Assembly (NCBI GenBank): GCA_021780055.1
Contig: JAJXZM010000014.1
Span: 1 to 13,292 of the forward strand
Direction of reading: 5' to 3'
DNA length: 13,292 nucleotides
DNA from: Acidobacteriota bacterium
GTDB taxonomy: Bacteria > Acidobacteriota > Terriglobia > UBA7540
Part shown: positions 1-6,693 of the stretch, piece by piece
Layout of the letters: every line of letters begins with the position of its first letter
How positions within the stretch are numbered: position 1 is the first letter of the stretch
Program-made: the position numbers and the translations under genes
The notes under the pieces: model-generated
What the model was told of the DNA's origin: nothing
Database searches by the model: none
What the model saw: only the letters and a program-made list of their open reading frames with translations

Positions 1-1096
1 AGTCGGCCGTCGCCTTGTCTTCAGACAGGAACTGCCCCAGCACTTCGTTGAAGCCAAGTTCGCCCATGAGGTCTTCGTCCACCAGTTTGAGCCCGTGGAC
101 TGAATCCAGCGGGGTCTTGCGCGGAAGCTGAATTACAGGCAGCGGAGTATGGTTGAAATAGATTTCCGGCTGGTAAATGGCCTTGGTGGAAGTGGGCGGA
201 GAAGTGAACAATTCATTCAGGCTCTTCCAGCCACCTCGGATGAGACCTTTTTCAATGAACCCTGCACCCTGGATGTAGGGAAAAAGCGCCTGCAGCCGAA
301 AGAAGAATGGGGCTTTTGAGAAGACAGGGTATTCTGACATGCTCTTCTGGATGAGAGGAGAGAGCACGGCACTGAAGTTGGGCAGGCTCGAGAGCGGCGT
401 TTCCCCAAGCACGCTTTGGAACATTGCGGCGGTTGCGTAGCCTTCCACAACAGCCTGGCGAGCGGCCTCGGCATCCGAGTCTTTCTTTGCCGCTTTCATA
501 TACTGCTCGAGATTGAAATTCTGGTCCTGAAGAGCGTGGGTCAGTTCGTGCGCCAACACCATCCGCTGCATGTCGGCCGGGATCCAGTCGGCGATGTACA
601 TCGTTTTTGTCGGCGGATCGTAAAAGCCCGCAGCCTGCTCCGTATAAAAACTGACGAGAAAGCTGCCAAGATCAAAGTCTTTGGAGACTAGTCCAAATGC
701 CCTGAGCGAGGCTTCCTGCACATGGATTTCCTTTGGTGTGTAGTCAGTGTGCAGGTTGTGGAGCAGAAGTTCCCGGATTTCCTCGCGGCTGGCCACTTTT
801 TTGTTCACCGGCCCCTTGATAGGCAGGCCAGTGAGCTTGCTCATTTCCTGCAGGAATTCGTCAGCCTGGGCAAGTAGCGGGGAGGCGGCCGGCTTCTGCG
901 CCTGTGCTGACTGCGGATGCGTTTGGTCGCCCCCACATTGGACTCGAGTTGCACCTGAAACCAGCGCAAGGACAATGAACGCCATAACAAAGGACGCCCA
1001 TCGCAGTCTGTGCGCGCAGGGCCTTTCAGCGTGTTTTCTGGCGATATTTGGCGTTGAAGCGGGTCCTGAATTGATTCCCAAGCCCGGGTTTTTCAT
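1..1096 (-). CDS. Secreted or membrane-anchored zinc peptidase (HExxH), 3' end outside window
   Basis: The frame is open from an ATG at 1096 to the window edge, giving 365 codons; the C-terminus is missing. The HELTH motif (residues 183-187, in VLAHELTHALQDQ) is a zinc-binding HExxH, and the Glu of VVEGYAT about 31 residues later fits the third ligand of gluzincin-type peptidases. The N-terminus has a basic stretch and then a hydrophobic segment (about residues 33-49), so export or membrane anchoring is likely. A Cys-Gly-Gly follows at 54-56 but is not a clean lipobox. I chose 1096 because GGAAG lies five bases upstream; an in-frame ATG at 985 has no visible ribosome site and would begin inside the hydrophobic segment. 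Acidobacteria carry many uncharacterised proteins with a HELTHALQDQ motif. The substrate is unknown. It diverges from rnpB. Confidence 0.78.
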   Translation of the reverse strand, partial: MKNPGLGINSGPASTPNIARKHAERPCAHRLRWASFVMAFIVLALVSGATRVQCGGDQTHPQSAQAQKPAASPLLAQADEFLQEMSKLTGLPIKGPVNKKVASREEIRELLLHNLHTDYTPKEIHVQEASLRAFGLVSKDFDLGSFLVSFYTEQAAGFYDPPTKTMYIADWIPADMQRMVLAHELTHALQDQNFNLEQYMKAAKKDSDAEAARQAVVEGYATAAMFQSVLGETPLSSLPNFSAVLSPLIQKSMSEYPVFSKAPFFFRLQALFPYIQGAGFIEKGLIRGGWKSLNELFTSPPTSTKAIYQPEIYFNHTPLPVIQLPRKTPLDSVHGLKLVDEDLMGELGFNEVLGQFLSEDKATAD

Positions 1097-1171
1097 CGAA
1101 CTTCCAGATTCTCCATCATATTGGGGGCATACATATCACGCAGGCTGTTCTTGTCCTTGGAGGCGAGCTGA

Positions 1172-1200
1172 TTGACCCGCCCCTATAGGCAGATTAACAT
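1172..1200 (+). promoter_or_regulatory. Sigma70-type promoter of rnpB
   Basis: A -35 box TTGACC (1172-1177) and a -10 box TAACAT (1195-1200) are separated by exactly 17 bases. The predicted start, six to seven bases after the -10 box, falls at about 1206-1207, which is where the P1 helix of the RNase P RNA begins. The agreement between promoter geometry and RNA 5' end makes this a convincing call. Confidence 0.75.
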
Positions 1201-1206
1201 AGAAGT

Positions 1207-1746
1207 AGCGCGGGCAAGCCGGACGATCGCTGCTCTGCACAAGCGCCTGCCTTGGGTCCGCAACGACCTTGGGCGGGCAAGCAGGAGCGGAGGAGAGGAA
1301 AGTCCGAACTCCATAGGGTAGTGCGCTCGTTAACAGCGAGGGCCGGAAGGGGATCCCTGAGCAATCGGGGCGTACGCTTCCGGCATGGAAAGTGCCACAG
1401 AAAACATACCGCCTCGTTTATTCGAGGTAAGGGTGAAAAGGTGCGTCCCGCTGAAGCGGGATTAAAGTAAGAGCGCACCGCCTCGATAGTGATATCGAGG
1501 GCAGGGTAAACCCCGCACGGAGCAAGACCAAATAGGAGAGGAGGAGTGACCCGCTCCGCAAGGCTTGTAGCGGCGATGGATAACCGCTGGAGGTATTGAT
1601 CGCAGAACGGCGGTCATCGGCCGCCGCTACGGGCCGGCAACTCTCGGGTAGGTCGCTTGACCCCAACAGCAATGTTGGGGCTAGATGAATGATCGTCGCT
1701 CCGGGCAACCGGAGAACAAAATTCGGCTTACAGGCTTGCCCGCGCT
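1207..1746 (+). ncRNA. rnpB: RNase P RNA, bacterial class A, with enlarged P16/P17 region
   Basis: This is the catalytic RNA of RNase P, which removes 5' leaders from pre-tRNAs. The ends pair as P1: a 14-base arm at 1207-1220 is perfectly complementary to 1733-1746. P2 is GACGATC (1222-1228) with GATCGTC (1691-1697). Universal core blocks are present: GAGGAAAGTCCG at about 1293, AGGTAAGGGTGAAA, GTAAGAGCGCACCG, GGAGCAAGACCAAATAGG, GGGTAGGTCGCTTGA, CTAGATGAATGAT and TTCGGCTTA. P4 shows compensatory change relative to E. coli: CCGAA pairs with TTCGG instead of CCGGG with CCCGG. P18 is a perfect 8-bp stem closed by a GCAA tetraloop (about 1663-1682). At about 540 nt it is well above the E. coli length of 377 nt; much of the excess is an extra hairpin at 1567-1630. 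Confidence 0.93.
1567..1630. repeat. Palindromic GTAGCGGCG element inside rnpB
   Basis: Perfect 9-base inverted ends, GTAGCGGCG at 1567-1575 and CGCCGCTAC at 1622-1630, enclose an imperfectly self-complementary interior: GATAACCGCT near the left end can pair with the AACGGCGGTCATC block near the right end. The element sits between the CAAATAGG and CTCTCGGGTAGG blocks of RNase P RNA, where E. coli has only a short P16/P17 hairpin. Its left terminus TGTAGCGGCGA (1566-1576) is identical to 6526-6534 plus the two bases before it. The palindrome is seen directly; calling it an inserted repeat is inference. Confidence 0.6.
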
Positions 1747-1870
1747 AACAACGCTCCCTGCCTATGCCAGGATGGCAGGTAGAGAATTAAACCTCCTGTC
1801 TTCAGTTTGTCCGGCCAGCGAGAAGCCTCAGCCCTCGTTCACGCCTGACTGGGGCACTTTGTATCACCAT

Positions 1871-1906
1871 CATAAGTTGACACTTATGAAGTGTAGAAGA
1901 TAAAAT
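1871..1906 (+). promoter_or_regulatory. Promoter with overlapping dyad for the DksA-like gene
   Basis: TTGACA (1877-1882) and TAAAAT (1901-1906) are 18 bases apart, a good sigma70-type promoter about 40 bases upstream of the DksA-like start. Two overlapping inverted repeats cover the -35 box and spacer: CATAAGT (1871-1877) with ACTTATG (1882-1888), and ACACTT (1880-1885) with AAGTGT (1889-1894). Such dyads over a -35 box are typical operators, so a regulator may bind here; the regulator is unknown. The rest of 1747-1946 holds no gene that I can see. Confidence 0.6.
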
Positions 1907-1946
1907 GACCTATTTACACGCCTGAAGGATTTTGTATAAGAGGACC

Positions 1947-2300
1947 ATGGACAAGCGAAAACTGGAGCATTATAGAAAACAGTTGCTGGCGAAGCAGGAA
2001 GAAATTCGCCGCATGGTTGCGCGATCGGAAGAGGACGGCCGCGAAGCCGATCGTGAAATCACACAGGATCTTGCCGACCGGGCTGCGAATTCCTACACCA
2101 AGGAATTTCTTTTTCATCAGAGCGATGATAACCGACGAATCCTGAACCTGATCCAGGAAGCCCTCCACCGATCAGAGGACGGCACTTATGGCCTCTGCGT
2201 GGAATGCCACCAGGGCGTTCAGGTCAAGCGGTTGGACGCTGTGCCATGGGCGCGCCATTGCATTGAGTGCCAGGAGAAGCAGGAAAAAGGCCTGCTTTAA
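1947..2300 (+). CDS. TraR/DksA family C4 zinc-finger protein
   Basis: The product has 117 residues. A charged helical N-terminal part (about 1-80), likely a coiled-coil hairpin as in DksA, is followed by a C4 zinc finger, CVEC (84-87) and CIEC (105-108), separated by 17 residues. Family members bind RNA polymerase through the secondary channel and modulate transcription, often with ppGpp; smaller relatives are of uncertain role. I prefer the ATG at 1947, where MDKRKLEHYRKQL looks like a natural family start. An in-frame TTG at 1932 would add five residues and has GAAGGA just upstream, so the start is not certain. A promoter with a dyad lies upstream, and the 3' end overlaps or abuts the comF-like gene, which suggests co-transcription. 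Confidence 0.85.
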   Translation: MDKRKLEHYRKQLLAKQEEIRRMVARSEEDGREADREITQDLADRAANSYTKEFLFHQSDDNRRILNLIQEALHRSEDGTYGLCVECHQGVQVKRLDAVPWARHCIECQEKQEKGLL

Positions 2301-3202
2301 CGAACCATAGAGCACGGAAAGCGAGGTTCGCTTTCAACTCGGGTTTCCCTTCCATTTCAGGTTGCCAACCGATCCTTCGCGAACTTGCCGACGGCCTGTT
2401 TGCGGTTGTTTTCCCTACCCGCTGCGTCATATGCAATCGTGAAGTAACAAGTGCCAACGGCCTCGGTGTATGCGCCGATTGCTGGCTGGGCATCGAGCCT
2501 TGGGAGGGCATTTCCTGTGCACGTTGTGGCCTGCCGATTGTCTCTGAGCGGGCGGCCGACTCTTCTGAAGTCCTTTGCGGCGTGTGCCGCGTCAACGAAC
2601 CGGCTTTCGATCTCGCACGCAGCTATGGGATTTACCGCGGCGCGTTGCGACATCTTATTCTCGAATTGAAATTTCACCGCCGTGAACGCCTGGGCAGAAG
2701 ACTCGGTGGCTTCCTCGCTCATGCCTGGAAAACACTTGACGCGTCGGGCAATGGGGATCCTTACCTGATTGTGCCTGTCCCGCTGTTCCATTCGCGCGAA
2801 AGGGAACGTGGATTCAACCAGGCAGGGCTTTTGGCACAAGGCTTGAACAGACAGCTTGGCAAGAAGCGGGGCGGCACTGCGGCAAAGATTGAGACTGGCT
2901 TGCTGATTCGTACTCGCGCAACGCAGCCCCAAACGCGCCTGAAATTTCAGCAGCGCATGGAAAACGTGCGCGGAGCATTTGCGGTGTCGAAACCCGGGCA
3001 GGTTCTGGGCCGTCAGATTGTTCTGGTGGACGATGTGATGACCACAGGCGCCACGCTTTCGGCCTGTGCCGGCGCGCTCAAAAAGAGCGGTGCGGCGAAA
3101 GTCTACGCGCTGACGCTGGCACGCGCGACGCCGCAATTTCCGGATTCGGATGACCTGTCCAAGTCTGCGGGTGTTGACGAATTTGGCAGTCACTGGAGAT
3201 AA
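2267..3202 (+). CDS. comF: ComF family protein, phosphoribosyltransferase-like
   Basis: The C-terminal half is a type I phosphoribosyltransferase-like domain, with the PRPP-loop motif VLVDDVMTTGAT (252-263) and the ComF signatures RERGFNQ (179-185) and TQPQTRL. The N-terminal part has four Cys pairs suited to zinc binding (C53/C56, C69/C72, C84/C87, C104/C107). ComF proteins are needed for natural transformation in several bacteria, where they act with the DNA-uptake machinery in the cytoplasm; many homologues occur in species never shown to be competent. The start is doubtful. The only standard in-frame start before the domain is a GTG at 2267, which overlaps the DksA-like gene by 34 bases, has no clear ribosome site, and adds about 35 residues with no family look. 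True initiation may be at a rarer codon nearer 2360. It runs 46 bases ahead of the HNH gene. Confidence 0.87.
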   Translation: MPGEAGKRPALTNHRARKARFAFNSGFPSISGCQPILRELADGLFAVVFPTRCVICNREVTSANGLGVCADCWLGIEPWEGISCARCGLPIVSERAADSSEVLCGVCRVNEPAFDLARSYGIYRGALRHLILELKFHRRERLGRRLGGFLAHAWKTLDASGNGDPYLIVPVPLFHSRERERGFNQAGLLAQGLNRQLGKKRGGTAAKIETGLLIRTRATQPQTRLKFQQRMENVRGAFAVSKPGQVLGRQIVLVDDVMTTGATLSACAGALKKSGAAKVYALTLARATPQFPDSDDLSKSAGVDEFGSHWR

Positions 3203-3248
3203 TGATTTCTTACTGACAGGGTGTAGCGCATCTTGAAAGGATAGGGAC

Positions 3249-3782
3249 ATGGCGGGGGCGAATGAAAGCCTGTTGCAGGCGCCGGTTCTCGTTCTGAACG
3301 CGACCTATGAGCCGATCAATGTAACTGCGGCCAGGCGCGCCCTTGTGCTTGTCCTGAAGGGCAACGCGATCACCGAAGAAGAGAACGGAAGCTACTTGCA
3401 CTCCGCTCGGGTTGCTTATCGCATTCCCTCCGTCATCCGGCTCACCGAATTCCGGCACATTCCTCACCAGTCGCGCCCGCTTTCCCGCAAGAACATTCTG
3501 ATTCGCGACCGTTATACGTGCCAGTTCTGTTACAAGGTTTTTCCCGCGGCTGAATTGACCCTCGACCACATTATCCCGCGCTCCAGAGGCGGCCACTCAG
3601 ACTGGGACAATCTTGTTGCCTGCTGCCATGCTTGCAACAGCCACAAAGCCGACCGCCTGCCGGAAGAGGCCGGGCTTAAGCTGCGCCGCCAGCCGAGGCC
3701 GTTCACCCTCCACACCAGCCGCCACATCATGCGGATGCTTGGCCGCGCAGACCAGCGCTGGCGAAAGTATCTGTTTTATTGA
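3249..3782 (+). CDS. HNH endonuclease family protein
   Basis: This 177-residue protein carries a clear HNH nuclease core: CQFC (91-94), LTLDHIIPRSRGG (103-115) with the catalytic Asp-His pair, Asn121, and CHACN (126-130) followed by His132. The two CxxC pairs should bind structural zinc and the His-Asn-His set the catalytic metal. The N-terminal 80 residues (PVLVLNATYEPINV onward) are typical of a conserved stand-alone family found in cyanobacteria and acidobacteria; they are not part of a restriction enzyme that I recognise. No methyltransferase partner is near. An AAAGGA ribosome site lies nine bases before the ATG. It probably belongs to the DksA-like/comF transcript. The physiological role is unknown; a DNA repair or DNA processing role is inference. 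It converges on mutY across 119 bases with no obvious terminator. Confidence 0.88.
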   Translation: MAGANESLLQAPVLVLNATYEPINVTAARRALVLVLKGNAITEEENGSYLHSARVAYRIPSVIRLTEFRHIPHQSRPLSRKNILIRDRYTCQFCYKVFPAAELTLDHIIPRSRGGHSDWDNLVACCHACNSHKADRLPEEAGLKLRRQPRPFTLHTSRHIMRMLGRADQRWRKYLFY

Positions 3783-3901
3783 TTTGACTTTACCGCAGGA
3801 CATTCAGAGATTTCAGTTAACCATCACACAGGCGCCTGACTCCGAAAAGTTCCGCAACCTCGTTTCTAGCGCTACACAGCTTTTCCGTGCGAGACAATGC
3901 A

Positions 3902-4963
3902 TTAGCCAAGCCTCCTGGCGATCTTGCGTGCCAACTGGGATAGTGCGGCACGGTCAACCTCCGACGGCTGGAACCAGCGGAACCCGTCTGCCGGCGTGCT
4001 TCCGGCAAACTCGCCCGTGTAAACCTCAACCCGGATGGCGCGATAAGTGATGTTGTGGCGAAGCTGGTGCGCGGACCTCTTGATTGCCGGCGGGGAATCC
4101 AGCGCAGTCCGCAGCTTTTTCTTCAACAATGTCAGCGCCTGGCCGCTCGACTGGCCCAACGCTGAGGGGAAGTTCCACAGGTCGTCGAGAAGCCCTTCGT
4201 CCATGCCCCGGCACAACAGGACCCGGCGGTCTCTATAAAGGATGGCGGCCGCCATATGCCATTCTTCAGCCTGGCGGCGGGGTCTGGGTTCGGGAAAGTT
4301 TTCAGGTTTGCCTGACTGGGATCCCCGGCACCAGCTTCGCAGCGGGCAATCGTCACATCGGGGCAAGCGCGGCAGGCAGACCGTCTGTCCGAGTTCCATC
4401 AGTGCCTGATTGAAGTCTCCGGGACTCCGTCGAGAGAGAAGCAACTCGAGATTTTCTTCGATGGCCTTGCGGAATCGCCGTTGGTGCAGATTTCCGCGCA
4501 GCGGGAGGAAACGTGCCATCACCCGCGCCACGTTTCCATCGAGGACGGCGAAGGGCTGGTTGTAGGCAATGCTCAGCACCGCGCGCGCCGTGTAGTCTCC
4601 CACGCCGGGAAGGGAACGAGCCTGTCTCATGTCCATCGGGAATTGCCCGCCGTGTTTTTCTGCCATTTCCTGTGCGGCCTGGTGCAGGTTGCGGGCGCGG
4701 CGGTAATATCCCAGGCCCGACCAGAGTTCCAGAACACGTTCGAGCGGCGCGCCGGCCAGCCGTTCAACGGTGGGAAATTCCCGCAGGAAGCGCTGGTAAT
4801 AAGGGATGACGGTGTCAATCTGCGTCTGCTGGAGCATGATCTCAGACACCCAGATGGTGTACGGAGACGTGGACGCTCGCCAGGGCAGAGCGCGGGCCCG
4901 CAGCCGGTACCAGCGAAGCAGGGAGCGTCGGGCGGCGGCGCGTGAACGGTCGGTAAGTTCCAT
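3902..4963 (-). CDS. mutY: A/G-specific adenine DNA glycosylase MutY
   Basis: MutY removes adenine mispaired with 8-oxoguanine, preventing G:C to T:A mutation. The 353 residues carry all family landmarks: SEIMLQQTQ with catalytic Glu41, the helix-hairpin-helix LPGVGDYTARAV (118-129), LDGNVARV with catalytic Asp142, and the 4Fe-4S cluster ligands C196-x6-C203-x2-C206-x5-C212. A C-terminal NUDIX-like domain (about 235-350) should read the 8-oxoguanine, and the length is normal. The ATG at 4963 is fixed because a stop lies three codons upstream in frame. It starts nine bases after the stop of the VWFA-type gene, so it is probably co-transcribed with and translationally close to that gene, although the functions look unrelated. 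No strong Shine-Dalgarno sequence is visible. Confidence 0.96.
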   Translation of the reverse strand: MELTDRSRAAARRSLLRWYRLRARALPWRASTSPYTIWVSEIMLQQTQIDTVIPYYQRFLREFPTVERLAGAPLERVLELWSGLGYYRRARNLHQAAQEMAEKHGGQFPMDMRQARSLPGVGDYTARAVLSIAYNQPFAVLDGNVARVMARFLPLRGNLHQRRFRKAIEENLELLLSRRSPGDFNQALMELGQTVCLPRLPRCDDCPLRSWCRGSQSGKPENFPEPRPRRQAEEWHMAAAILYRDRRVLLCRGMDEGLLDDLWNFPSALGQSSGQALTLLKKKLRTALDSPPAIKRSAHQLRHNITYRAIRVEVYTGEFAGSTPADGFRWFQPSEVDRAALSQLARKIARRLG

Positions 4964-4972
4964 ATCGGAGGA

Positions 4973-6361
4973 TTATTTCCGGGGGTGAATTGAGTGCCGG
5001 CCGCGCAGGGATGATCTCGTGATCTCCTCGGGAGTCCCTGGAGCGTAATAGCCCGACGGCGCCTGCACGCCCATCAGTCCGTGATGGACAACCTGGACGC
5101 GGACGTTGTGGAAGCTGCCGTTTTCTCTCCAATCGGTCGGAACGTATCCCAGCACATAATATGCGGGCGGCAGCGGCATGGCAGCCTGGAACCCCGACTC
5201 CAGATCATCCTTGTTGGCGACAAAGTTGCCGCCGGTCATAGTGGAGAGGTCCAGAAGCACGTCGGCCGACATTGACGCCCGGTCGGCCAGCATCTGGTTC
5301 TTGCCGGCCACGATGTATTCACGCTCTTTGTCCAGCCTGGGGTTGTTGGTGGGCGCGGGCTGCGGTAGCTGCCGGAGCAGGCCGGTCGTATCCAGCGCGC
5401 TGATGATAATGTGCAGCCGGGTTGCGCGCCGCGCCAGCACGTCAATCTGCCTGGCCTGCGAGCCTGCCAGAAATCCAGGCGACGCGACAATGATGGAGCG
5501 TGGATCGGGCAGGGTGGAAACGGTGGTGATCAGCTTGTCGAGGCCATCGAGCGTTTTCTGCGACTGGGCTTCGCTTTCAGCAATTACCTGCATGGCGCGG
5601 GTTTTGATGGTTTGTGTCATCCGCCTGATTGTTGCCGCCGGCAGGCTGCTCACGGGTGGGTCTTCCTGGCCGCTTCGCGATTCACAGGCATTCATGTCGT
5701 CAAGCGCGATCTGCAACGCCAGCGGATCGGCCGCATAAAGCAGCATGAAAGACTGGAAATCCGAAAGCTGCGGGCAGGCCTTTGCCTGCGTCGCCCACGG
5801 CAGATGGGGCCTGATGGCCAGCAGTGCCGCGTGGAGTTTTTTCGCGTCGTCGGTAAAATTCAGTGTAATCTCACCCGACGCTGTAAAGACTCCCACCTTG
5901 CTCCGCGGGCCCAGAGTCGAATGGAAGTAGGAGTAGGCGCTGTCCGTGACGCGGATGGTGTCGGTAAAGTCGTAGTGAAGGTCGTCAAAGTAGAGCGCAG
6001 TGTAGCGGACCGTCCCGGGAACCTCCAGGTTCTGGACAGGCTGGGGAATGATGTTACCGGCAAAATCGGTGATCCTCTGCGGGCGGTTGTTGTCGTAGAG
6101 GCGGAAGTCGAGTTGACGCAGGTTATCGACCGCCTCCCCGCGAACGTTGCGGACCACCACGCAAAGCTGGACGGGAGGCGGCGCCGTCCTGTGTACCACT
6201 GACCGGGGCGGTACGGTCTCGGACGTCGGATGGCTCCTGCCAGCAGTTTGACCGGCCTGCGCCGGAAGGCTGAAAAACAGGCTGGCGAGGGCACAGCACA
6301 GAAGTACCCGGCTGGCCCGTGCGCGCCACCGTGAAGCAAAACTATTCCTGCAATTTTTCAT
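4973..6361 (-). CDS. Secreted VWFA-related acidobacterial domain protein
   Basis: From the ATG at 6361 the product has 462 residues. The first about 35 form a signal peptide: Arg-rich start, hydrophobic core (VLLCCALASLFFSLP), then AQA for cleavage. The mature part matches the acidobacterial VWFA-like layout: VVVRNVRGEAVDNLRQLDF and RLYDNNRPQRITDF, a strand ending YTALYFDDLHYDF, later RSIIVASPGFLAG, and a C-terminal GGNFVANKDDL...YYVLGYVP block. The canonical MIDAS DxSxS is replaced by FDD, so metal binding may differ from true VWA domains. The frame extends upstream to a TTG at 6460, but that codon lies in the predicted -10 box and gives no signal peptide, so I reject it. Function is unknown; an extracellular adhesion or sensing role is inference. 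Confidence 0.85.
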   Translation of the reverse strand: MKNCRNSFASRWRARASRVLLCCALASLFFSLPAQAGQTAGRSHPTSETVPPRSVVHRTAPPPVQLCVVVRNVRGEAVDNLRQLDFRLYDNNRPQRITDFAGNIIPQPVQNLEVPGTVRYTALYFDDLHYDFTDTIRVTDSAYSYFHSTLGPRSKVGVFTASGEITLNFTDDAKKLHAALLAIRPHLPWATQAKACPQLSDFQSFMLLYAADPLALQIALDDMNACESRSGQEDPPVSSLPAATIRRMTQTIKTRAMQVIAESEAQSQKTLDGLDKLITTVSTLPDPRSIIVASPGFLAGSQARQIDVLARRATRLHIIISALDTTGLLRQLPQPAPTNNPRLDKEREYIVAGKNQMLADRASMSADVLLDLSTMTGGNFVANKDDLESGFQAAMPLPPAYYVLGYVPTDWRENGSFHNVRVQVVHHGLMGVQAPSGYYAPGTPEEITRSSLRGRHSIHPRK

Positions 6362-6371
6362 CAACGGACCC

Positions 6372-6446
6372 TGAAAGGAGGGCGTTTCAACTGGAGCAAA
6401 TCGGGCGCTGAGCCGGCAATACCTGCCTCCGTTGACCTCCCTTTCA
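6372..6446 (-). promoter_or_regulatory. Leader stem-loop of the VWFA-type gene
   Basis: In the predicted 5' leader, the arm at 6436-6446 (plus-strand CCTCCCTTTCA) can pair with the arm at 6372-6381 (plus-strand TGAAAGGAGG), leaving one bulged base and a loop of about 54 bases. In the mRNA the start-proximal arm reads CCUCCUUUCA and the distal arm UGAAAGGGAGG. The pairing is seen; a regulatory role is inference. Confidence 0.35.
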
Positions 6447-6459
6447 ACGCAGTAAATCA

Positions 6460-6489
6460 AGTATCAGTTTTCGAAGGATGAATTGTCAA
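6460..6489 (-). promoter_or_regulatory. Sigma70-type promoter of the VWFA-type gene
   Basis: Read on the minus strand, TTGACA (6489-6484) and GATACT (6465-6460) are 18 bases apart. The -35 box is perfect and the -10 box matches four of six consensus bases. A transcript starting near 6453 would have a leader of about 90 bases before the ATG at 6361. This rules out the more distal TTG start. Confidence 0.55.
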
Positions 6490-6524
6490 CTGTGCATTGG
6501 GCAGGTATGGGGCGCGCAAGAGAT

Positions 6525-6596
6525 GTAGCGGCGAGTTTTGTTTGTCACTTTGCGCCGTGAACCCGCCGTAATGGAAGCTAGGACGATCGCCGCTTC
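6525..6596. repeat. Intergenic GTAGCGGCGA palindromic element
   Basis: AGCGGCGA (6527-6534) is the exact inverse of TCGCCGCT (6587-6594), bounding about 68 bases. The left end TGTAGCGGCGA is identical to that of the hairpin inside rnpB (1566-1576). The interiors of the two copies show no clear similarity to me, so only the ends define the family. It lies in the 434-base region 6362-6795, which holds no gene that I can see. Confidence 0.4.
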
Positions 6597-6693
6597 TTCC
6601 CGCTTCTTGATTTGCGGGGCGCAATCTGTAATTCTTGGAAGCTTAAGGATGCAAAGGCCGCAATGTTCAAGACCCTAAGTGGCCGAACGGTTT

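Noticed and set aside
1685..1903. 72-codon plus-strand open frame overlapping the 3' end of rnpB
   Set aside because: It begins inside the conserved RNase P RNA core and runs through a promoter region; no protein-like motif or ribosome site.
2357..3250. 297-codon minus-strand open frame opposite comF
   Set aside because: Shadow of the ComF-like gene, which has clear conserved motifs on the plus strand.
3249..3782. Restriction-modification or homing endonuclease system
   Set aside because: No methyltransferase, intron or intein features are nearby; the protein matches a stand-alone HNH family.
3783..3901. Terminator between the convergent HNH and mutY genes
   Set aside because: I found no stem with a T-tract in these 119 bases; termination may be rho-dependent or lie inside a gene.
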